Both the position numbers and the translations under genes were made by a program. DNA of 64,000 nt from Acinetobacter kanungonis (GTDB lineage: Bacteria; Pseudomonadota; Gammaproteobacteria; Pseudomonadales; Moraxellaceae): NCBI RefSeq assembly GCF_009939195.1, contig NZ_JAACKC010000005.1, forward strand, positions 124,001 through 188,000. Direction: 5' to 3'. The notes under the pieces are model-generated. The model searched no databases, was not told the origin of the DNA, and saw only the letters and a program-made list of their open reading frames with translations. Within the stretch, counting starts at the first letter, position 1. Each line of letters opens with the position of its first letter. Below, piece after piece: positions 58,192-64,000 of this stretch.

Positions 58192-58716
58192 TTATACGGC
58201 TACTGATTTCGTATGATTATGGTGATGCTGACAATCATGCTGATGTGAATGCTCAGATGTTTTTGCCACACAATCATGGTCTTTACGAATACAACAGCCT
58301 TCTACATATTGACTGCTACCATCTGCATAGAATTCTTCTTTCCATACAGGCACTTCATGTTTAACCCGTTCAACTGCTTCTTCACAGGCTTGAAAAGCTT
58401 CTCTGCGATGTGCTGCATAAGCCATGGCGATAATCGCGGTATCGCCTATCTCTAAAGCACCTATGCGGTGTACCACTCTGACATAGGAAACCTGATATTT
58501 GGCTTGGATTTCTTGCTCGATGGCTCGAATCATTTTTTCTGCAACAGGTGCATAAGCCGTATATTTCAAGGCTTTGACTGCTTTACCTTCGTGATGGTTG
58601 CGTACCGTGCCGATGAAGATGCCAATTCCACCACACTCGGGGAAATGCTGAATGCCATCAAAATTGGCTTGGTCGAGTGCAGTAGATTGCACACGTGGAA
58701 AATTCTTTAAGCTCAT
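58192..58716 (-). CDS. moaE: Molybdopterin synthase large subunit with histidine-rich tail (MoaE)
   Basis: The 174-residue protein is the catalytic subunit of molybdopterin synthase, which adds two sulfurs to precursor Z with MoaD. The core (residues 1-145) has FIGTVRNHHEGKAV, HRIGALEIGDTAIIAMAYAAHR and VPVWKEEFYADGS. It carries an unusual C-terminal extension of about 28 residues with eight histidines and two cysteines (SEHSHQHDCQHHHNH). Usual MoaE proteins lack it. It may bind zinc or nickel, help metal loading, or simply be a tail; the function is not shown. It lies four bases from moaD. Confidence 0.9.
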   Translation of the reverse strand: MSLKNFPRVQSTALDQANFDGIQHFPECGGIGIFIGTVRNHHEGKAVKALKYTAYAPVAEKMIRAIEQEIQAKYQVSYVRVVHRIGALEIGDTAIIAMAYAAHRREAFQACEEAVERVKHEVPVWKEEFYADGSSQYVEGCCIRKDHDCVAKTSEHSHQHDCQHHHNHTKSVAV

Positions 58717-58719
58717 TGC

Positions 58720-58983
58720 TTAACCTCCCGCTACAGGTGATAGCAGCACCAAAGTCATTGCCTGCTGAATGGGTGTATGACGCGGTACAATATCTTCACC
58801 AATTGCGCAGGCACAGCGTTCAATCAGAGTTTTGGCTTCAGGATACAATGCCGTAAGTTGGCTTAAGGCAGCGCCAATATCGGTGTGTAAAGGAGTCTGA
58901 ATCATCAAATTTGAAGGAAGTAGTTTTTCTACAGCACCGTAGGCTTCAATTTGAATTTGGATGGTTGAACTGGCTTGCATCAT
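58720..58983 (-). CDS. moaD: Molybdopterin synthase small subunit (MoaD)
   Basis: The 87-residue protein has the ubiquitin-like beta-grasp fold and ends in the GG required for thiocarboxylation (LLSPVAGG). It donates sulfur to MoaE. It is one base from moaA and three bases from moaE. No unusual feature other than a slightly longer N-terminus. Confidence 0.93.
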   Translation of the reverse strand: MMQASSTIQIQIEAYGAVEKLLPSNLMIQTPLHTDIGAALSQLTALYPEAKTLIERCACAIGEDIVPRHTPIQQAMTLVLLSPVAGG

Positions 58984-58984
58984 A

Positions 58985-60001
58985 CTAACCTCCGATCATA
59001 TGCATACTAATTTTTCTGTGTGTCTGCTGCGCCTGTATGGCATGAAATCCAGCTTTTTTGTTCCAGATATAGGCTTCCAACTTTTGCGCTAACTCATTTG
59101 GCAATACGTCCATATGGGTTTGTAGCTGTTCAATATCGGTTTTTAAAGCCAAACCTTGCGTTGCAAATAAACAGTTATAAAACTCACCTTGCGCAGTCAA
59201 TCGAACTCGGTCACATTCACCACAAAAGGCATGGGTAATGGTGGAAATAATGCCGATCGGATGACCATCGACCAAATACTGTCTTGCTGGACTTCTGGAC
59301 TGCTCTTGGATGGCTTGAACATTAAATTTCGATGCAAGCGTATCCAGTATCTGCTGTTCACTGACCACATGTGCTGTGGTCCAATGACGATCACCGTCTA
59401 AGGGCATAAATTCAATAAAACGCAACGGAACACCAAGGTTTTTTGCCCATTGCACCAAGGGAATGATTTGCTCGTGATTTTGTCCTTGAATGAGCACACT
59501 GTTAATTTTTAATGGCAGCCCCACAGCTAAAGCGGCTTGAATTCCCTCCAGCACGGGCGAGAGCTGTTTTTGGGTGAGTTGGTAGAACCCTGCTGCATCG
59601 ACGCTGTCGAGACTGACATTGATATTGTCTAATCCCGCAAGCTTGAGTTCTTGTGCATATTTTTTTAAGTAGTGACCATTCGTGGTCATGGAAATTTGCT
59701 GAAGTCCAAACTTTCGCAGTTGTTGTAATTCTGCAATAAAATGAACAACACCCTGACGCATTAATGGTTCTCCACCAGTAATGCGAATATGTTGAATGCC
59801 ACGTTGCACCATAAATTGGCAAAACTGAAACAAGGCTTCAAAACTTAAAATTTGATGTTTTTTCATCCACTCAGGATGTTCAGGCATGCAATAGACACAC
59901 TTAAAATTACAGCGATCTGTCACTGAAATTCGAAGTTTACGCTTGCTGCGACCAAATTGATCGGTAAATGCAGCAGCGCTTTCTGTCATAGATACTGTCA
60001 T
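58985..60001 (-). CDS. moaA: GTP 3',8-cyclase (MoaA)
   Basis: The radical-SAM enzyme makes the first pterin intermediate from GTP. From the chosen start, the cluster cysteines are C31, C35 and C38 (CNFKCVYC) and the second cluster is FCGECDRVRLTAQGEFYNCLF. It ends in GG, which MoaA needs for GTP binding. A longer frame from 60064 exists, but GGAA precedes the ATG at 60001. The chain is about 338 residues. It follows mobA after 129 bases in which no riboswitch is visible. Confidence 0.93.
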   Translation of the reverse strand: MTVSMTESAAAFTDQFGRSKRKLRISVTDRCNFKCVYCMPEHPEWMKKHQILSFEALFQFCQFMVQRGIQHIRITGGEPLMRQGVVHFIAELQQLRKFGLQQISMTTNGHYLKKYAQELKLAGLDNINVSLDSVDAAGFYQLTQKQLSPVLEGIQAALAVGLPLKINSVLIQGQNHEQIIPLVQWAKNLGVPLRFIEFMPLDGDRHWTTAHVVSEQQILDTLASKFNVQAIQEQSRSPARQYLVDGHPIGIISTITHAFCGECDRVRLTAQGEFYNCLFATQGLALKTDIEQLQTHMDVLPNELAQKLEAYIWNKKAGFHAIQAQQTHRKISMHMIGG

Positions 60002-60130
60002 GCTTATGATTCCAGATTGGGAATGACCTAGCGCACAATCACTGTGCTGATTTACACCTTGCACTTGAATTGTGCCGATGTGCAGAAACTATCCTGCAAT
60101 AAATGTTCCAACTTTGTGCTTAAGCTGAAG

Positions 60131-60742
60131 TTAGCCCAGAAGTTTTAATTGTTGATACTGCTGGAGTTCATCCAGTGAGTTAATACTGTGAAAAAATAGA
60201 TTTTTATTACTAAAGCGTGCAACTTGAGGGTGCATTCCTGCAAAACACTGCTTTAAACTGAACTGTTTTAGATCAATATGCTGATTTATCTGCAACAATG
60301 CACTACGTTTGAGCAGGCAGAAGGGATACAGTGCCCGACCATTCATTTCTACATAAGCCACTTCCGCATGGATGTTTTTGGCCAATGTTGTATGCAGCTT
60401 TTCAATCACACGCGATGGAATATAGGTCACATCACAAGGTATAAACAGGACATAGTCTGCCGTGACATGTTGCCAAGCGCTTTTCATTCCCATCAGTGGA
60501 CCTAAAAAACCAGTCTCATCATCTTGATAATAGGCAATACTTGGCACCATTTTACGGTACAGTGAATAGTCGCGATGACTATTCACCCAGATGCTATTCA
60601 CCTGATGTTTCAGGCTTTGATGAATTTTTAACAATTGCATTTGATCATCAAAGGTTTGTAAAAGTTTATTCATCCCATTCATACGTCGAGCCTGTCCTCC
60701 AGCGAGGATGACAAGATCGGTCTCAGGATAAGGTTTCGTCAT
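60131..60742 (-). CDS. mobA: Molybdenum cofactor guanylyltransferase (MobA)
   Basis: MobA adds GMP to Mo-molybdopterin to make the bis-guanine cofactor used by NasA-type nitrate reductases. The nucleotidyltransferase motif LVILAGGQARRMNGMNKLL is visible near the start and FIPCDVTYIP in the middle. Its start, ATG at 60742, overlaps the TGA of the nitrate reductase gene by four bases (ATGA), and GGAGG sits properly upstream, so a longer reading from 60763 is not used. This overlap couples cofactor and enzyme synthesis. Confidence 0.92.
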   Translation of the reverse strand: MTKPYPETDLVILAGGQARRMNGMNKLLQTFDDQMQLLKIHQSLKHQVNSIWVNSHRDYSLYRKMVPSIAYYQDDETGFLGPLMGMKSAWQHVTADYVLFIPCDVTYIPSRVIEKLHTTLAKNIHAEVAYVEMNGRALYPFCLLKRSALLQINQHIDLKQFSLKQCFAGMHPQVARFSNKNLFFHSINSLDELQQYQQLKLLG

Positions 60743-63519
60743 TCCACATCCTCCGTTTGACACGCTTTAATTAAGCCGCGAATTTCAGGTAAGCAAGAAC
60801 CACAATTACCACCTGCTTTTAAACACGCTGTCACTTGTTTTTCATTGGTGATTTTCTTTTCTTTAATGGTTTCGATAATGCGGTTTTTACCGACTTTAAA
60901 ACAGCTACACACCAATGGCCCTTCATTATTTCTCATTGACATGGGCTGACCTGCCAGCAAAGCTTTACGATGCATAGCGCTTAAGCGTTCACGTTTAAAT
61001 AAACCCGCCACCCAGTCACGATCAGGCAACAAGGCACGTGGTGCGATATATAAGCTCGCAATCAAAATGCCATCTTTTAACACAATGCTATGACTGATTT
61101 GAGCTGTGTGATCATCGACATTGAGCCATTCAAAACTTTCATCTTGGAACGGCAACAGGGCTTTTAAATGTTCGGTAATGTCGTCATATTTGCGACGGTC
61201 TGCCAGTTCATAGCGCACTGCTTTGGCGGTAGTGACTTTGGTCCACCAAACACAAGCTTCAATCGAATCTTTGATCATCGCGGCAAACTCATTCCGCACA
61301 TAAAATACCCCTTGCCATTGGGTATGGAACGGTTGCAGCATGACAGGCGTGTGCTTAAATTCGGGTTCTCCTGAAATGGCATCCACCACAGGATTCACCA
61401 CCTTACCTATGCGTGCATCTGAAGCGACTTGATCATTCCAATGAATTGGCGCAAAGATTTGACCACGGCGTATTCCTTGAGAAATAGTGGTTTTAAGTAC
61501 ACAACGTCCCCATGCGGATGAAACCTCAACCAAGTCCCCTTCTTTTAATCCATACTTCAACGCATCTTGCGCATGAATCTCACAAAACGGTTCTGCACGA
61601 TGCGTACTTAGGTTCGCAGACAATCCTGTGCGACTCATGGTGTGCCATTGATCGCGGATACGACCGGTATTTAACACCAACGGATATTCACTGTTGCAGG
61701 CATGCACTGGTGCGACATTTTCCACCGCAATAAATTTAGCTTTCCCATTGGCATGGCTAAATTGCCCATTGGCATAAATGTGTCGCACGCTTTCAGCAGG
61801 CTGCTGTTTATCCCAAACTGGCCAATGAATTGGAGCTAAATCCTCATACTCTTGTGCTGTGAGTTCAGTTAAACCTTGCAGATTGAAATAGCGGAATGTG
61901 TCTGATTCATCACGATGTGCCAAAGAGACATTTTCATGGGCTGAAAGTTGAGCATGTTCAGTAAAAATTTCACTGACATTTTGGAAGTTAAAACCGAGAA
62001 AGCCCATTTTTTTTGCGACTTGTGAAACCGTCCACCAATCTGCTTTGGCAATGCCGGGTGCATCTAAAAAGGCACGTTGTCTGGAAATGCGACGTTCTGA
62101 ATTGGTCACTGTGCCATCTTTTTCCCCCCAACCCAGTGCGGGAAGCAATACATCAGCATAGGCAGTGGTGTCGGTATTTTGACAAATATCCGAAACGACA
62201 ACAAAAGGACATGTTTCTAAGGCACGTTTGACCTGATCTGCATTAGGTAAGCTCACCACAGGATTGGTCGCCATAATCCAAAGTGCTTTGATTTTTCCGC
62301 TTTCCACCGCCTCAAATAAATCGACAGCTTTTAAACCCGCAGATTTGGCAATAACGGGACTTTTCCAAAAGTTTTGCACCAACTGTTGATGCTTCGGATT
62401 ATCAATATCTAAATGCGCCGCCAGCATATTGGCTAAGCCACCGACCTCGCGTCCGCCCATGGCATTTGGTTGACCTGTCATTGAGAACGGTGCTGCACCC
62501 GTTTTGCCAATTTTGCCGCTGTATAGATGGCAATTGGTAATCGCATTGGCTTTATTCACGCCTTGCGAAGATTGATTGACACCCATCGAAAACAGCGTCA
62601 TCACCCGTTCAGTTTGCGCAAATTTCTCATAAAATTGCAGGAGTTTTTCCAGTGAAATCCCTGTTTGCTTGGCGACATCTTCAGGATCTTGTTCAGCTTG
62701 GCTGCTTTGTAAAGCCGCGTCCACACCTTGGGTATGTGCATCAATAAAGGCCTGATCAGCAAAACCTTTTTGATGTAGATATTGCAATAAACCATTAAAC
62801 AGCGCGATGTCTTGCCCTGGTAAAATTGGCAAATGTAAATCTGCCTGTTCGCAGGTACTGGTAAAACGTGGATCGACCACAACCACGAAAATATCCCGTT
62901 CTGCTTTGGCTTGCATAATGCGCTGATATAAAACTGGATGACACCATGCGGTATTGGATCCGACCAATACCACCATATCGGTCTGTTCAAAATCTTGATA
63001 ACTGGCGGGAACAATATCCTCACCAAAAGCCCGTTTATGCGCTGCTACAGCAGATGACATACATAAACGCGAATTGGTATCGATATTTGCTGTACCTAAA
63101 TAGCCTTTGACAAACTTATTCACCACATAATAGTCTTCAGTCAGCAATTGACCTGACACATAAAAAGCAACACTTTCAGGTCCATATTGCTCGATACAGC
63201 TTTGAAACTGCTGTGCAACCTGACTGATGGCAGCATCCCAGGTCGCCATTTTACGCTGTGTATTTCGACCTAACATCGGCTGTAATAAGCGTGTTTCTAA
63301 GCCAATGGTGTCGGCTAAATTACTGCCTTTAATACACAATTTCCCGAAATTGGAGGGATGTGAAGCATCCCCCTCTACGCTGACCATCTGACCTTGCGCC
63401 GTATGTTTAACATGTGCAACCACGCCACAACCGACCCCACAGTATGGACAAGTTGTGTTAGTGCTCACAGTGACTGGAGTCGTCGAGCTTTGAAGTTCCA
63501 CAAATGGAATACTGGTCAT
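60739..63519 (-). CDS. nasA: Assimilatory nitrate reductase catalytic subunit (NasA)
   Basis: The 926-residue molybdoenzyme reduces nitrate to nitrite in the cytoplasm. The N-terminal 4Fe-4S ligands are C24, C27, C31 and C62 (CPYCGVGC and KLCIKG). The middle holds the DMSO-reductase-family molybdopterin domains. The last 60 residues form a BFD-like [2Fe-2S] domain (CSCFKVGKNRIIETIKEKK, then CGSC), which takes electrons from a flavoprotein. No signal peptide is present, so it is assimilatory. The NirB-like gene upstream is the likely electron donor. It overlaps mobA, the start of the cofactor run. Confidence 0.93.
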   Translation of the reverse strand: MTSIPFVELQSSTTPVTVSTNTTCPYCGVGCGVVAHVKHTAQGQMVSVEGDASHPSNFGKLCIKGSNLADTIGLETRLLQPMLGRNTQRKMATWDAAISQVAQQFQSCIEQYGPESVAFYVSGQLLTEDYYVVNKFVKGYLGTANIDTNSRLCMSSAVAAHKRAFGEDIVPASYQDFEQTDMVVLVGSNTAWCHPVLYQRIMQAKAERDIFVVVVDPRFTSTCEQADLHLPILPGQDIALFNGLLQYLHQKGFADQAFIDAHTQGVDAALQSSQAEQDPEDVAKQTGISLEKLLQFYEKFAQTERVMTLFSMGVNQSSQGVNKANAITNCHLYSGKIGKTGAAPFSMTGQPNAMGGREVGGLANMLAAHLDIDNPKHQQLVQNFWKSPVIAKSAGLKAVDLFEAVESGKIKALWIMATNPVVSLPNADQVKRALETCPFVVVSDICQNTDTTAYADVLLPALGWGEKDGTVTNSERRISRQRAFLDAPGIAKADWWTVSQVAKKMGFLGFNFQNVSEIFTEHAQLSAHENVSLAHRDESDTFRYFNLQGLTELTAQEYEDLAPIHWPVWDKQQPAESVRHIYANGQFSHANGKAKFIAVENVAPVHACNSEYPLVLNTGRIRDQWHTMSRTGLSANLSTHRAEPFCEIHAQDALKYGLKEGDLVEVSSAWGRCVLKTTISQGIRRGQIFAPIHWNDQVASDARIGKVVNPVVDAISGEPEFKHTPVMLQPFHTQWQGVFYVRNEFAAMIKDSIEACVWWTKVTTAKAVRYELADRRKYDDITEHLKALLPFQDESFEWLNVDDHTAQISHSIVLKDGILIASLYIAPRALLPDRDWVAGLFKRERLSAMHRKALLAGQPMSMRNNEGPLVCSCFKVGKNRIIETIKEKKITNEKQVTACLKAGGNCGSCLPEIRGLIKACQTEDVE

Positions 63520-63576
63520 ACGGTGCTCCCTTTTATTACTTTTGAACCCATGGCAGCGAAAATGTTGTACCTAAAA

Positions 63577-64000
63577 TTAGCCTACTTTTTTTAATGCAAA
63601 ATCCCGACCAAAAAGCAATTTATTGCGAATATTCGAGATTGGAGTTTCATCTGCAATCAGCTCCGCATACCACGCTCCATCTTCGGTATCGCCAAACAAC
63701 ACAGCACCAATGACTTTGTCATGCTGAATAATGATGCGCTTGTAAATTTGACGCTTTTCATCATTCAAGATGATGTCTTCAAAATCTTCCGATGGTTCGA
63801 AATTCCCTGCCGAAAACACATCGACGCCGCTGACTTTCAGTTGCGTTGGCACGGTCGGCGCTTTGAAGGTTAAACTGCCATGCTCTGCCAAATGCGAAGC
63901 ACAAATAAACGCTTGTCCCCACAATGGTTCAACTAAACCAAAGGTTTGACTGCGATGCTCGATACATTCACCGACAGCATAGATACTTGGGTCATAAGTT
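63577..64000 (-). CDS. NirB-like FAD/NAD(P)H oxidoreductase, nitrate reductase electron-transfer subunit (partial)
   Basis: The frame is open to the right edge of the window, so the N-terminus lies outside. The visible 140 residues include YDPSIYAVGECIEHRSQTFG and LVEPLWGQAFICASHL, the FAD-binding signature of NirB, rubredoxin reductase and related flavoproteins, and end at DFALKKVG. The protein stops after the reductase domain; the BFD and sirohaem parts of full NirB are missing from this end, so it is a stand-alone reductase. Its position just upstream of nasA suggests it delivers NAD(P)H electrons to NasA. Confidence 0.85.
   Translation of the reverse strand, partial: TYDPSIYAVGECIEHRSQTFGLVEPLWGQAFICASHLAEHGSLTFKAPTVPTQLKVSGVDVFSAGNFEPSEDFEDIILNDEKRQIYKRIIIQHDKVIGAVLFGDTEDGAWYAELIADETPISNIRNKLLFGRDFALKKVG

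Noticed and set aside
60002..60130. Possible Moco riboswitch upstream of moaA
   Set aside because: The region is short and I could not find the conserved stem pattern of a Moco RNA.

Overview
The window is a low-GC gammaproteobacterial chromosome segment that fits the genus Acinetobacter. The gene content supports this: an AalR/aspA aspartate locus, an astC-astA-astD arginine succinyltransferase block, a CtlX-type pentein, a fused MoaC-MoaB protein, and a NasA nitrate reductase paired with a NirB-like flavoprotein. Species cannot be decided from the sequence alone. No rRNA, tRNA, CRISPR array, insertion sequence or prophage is visible. Nearly all of it is intact metabolic, transport and regulatory genes.

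Layout. 1-3.3 kb: a LysR regulator (cut by the window edge) diverges from ohr, an aldehyde dehydrogenase and a DJ-1/PfpI protein, a likely electrophile and peroxide stress set. 3.4-15.3 kb: a purine locus with a BMP-type nucleoside ABC importer, an amidohydrolase-type deaminase, a cytidine-deaminase-fold (guanine-type) deaminase, a LysR regulator, and two Rieske oxygenases flanking one ferredoxin-type reductase. The Rieske part resembles the Klebsiella HpxR/HpxD/HpxE hypoxanthine system but has a second oxygenase. 16-19 kb: a DAACS dicarboxylate/amino-acid symporter divergent from periplasmic asparaginase. 19-30 kb: two small exported proteins, two APC permeases, astD-astA-astC, an Lrp/AsnC regulator, ctlX and a rhodanese; this is arginine and amino-acid catabolism, but astB and astE are absent.

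30-37 kb: MFS transporter, IutA-like siderophore receptor with a Fur box, a membrane-anchored unknown, LysE exporter with AlaX-type editing protein, and a LysR. 37.5-41.4 kb: AalR-like LysR, aspA and a porin. 41.5-47.3 kb: a ybhGFSR-like exporter with a divergent TetR regulator and a striking operator palindrome. 47.5-53.8 kb: crotonase, Crp-like regulator, GNAT, EamA transporter, small membrane protein, CPA2 antiporter, LysR. 53.9-64 kb: one co-directional array (minus strand) for nitrate assimilation: NirB-like flavoprotein (partial), nasA, mobA, moaA-moaD-moaE-moaCB-moeA, modA-modB-modC. It builds and fuels a molybdenum enzyme.

Regulatory patterns link loci. An ATGC-N7-GCAT site, the motif I recall being reported for AalR/DarR in A. 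baylyi, occurs in the aalR-aspA gap, in the symporter-asparaginase gap, and inside the aalR coding region. A two-block element with identical internal spacing occurs upstream of asnC and again upstream of ctlX.
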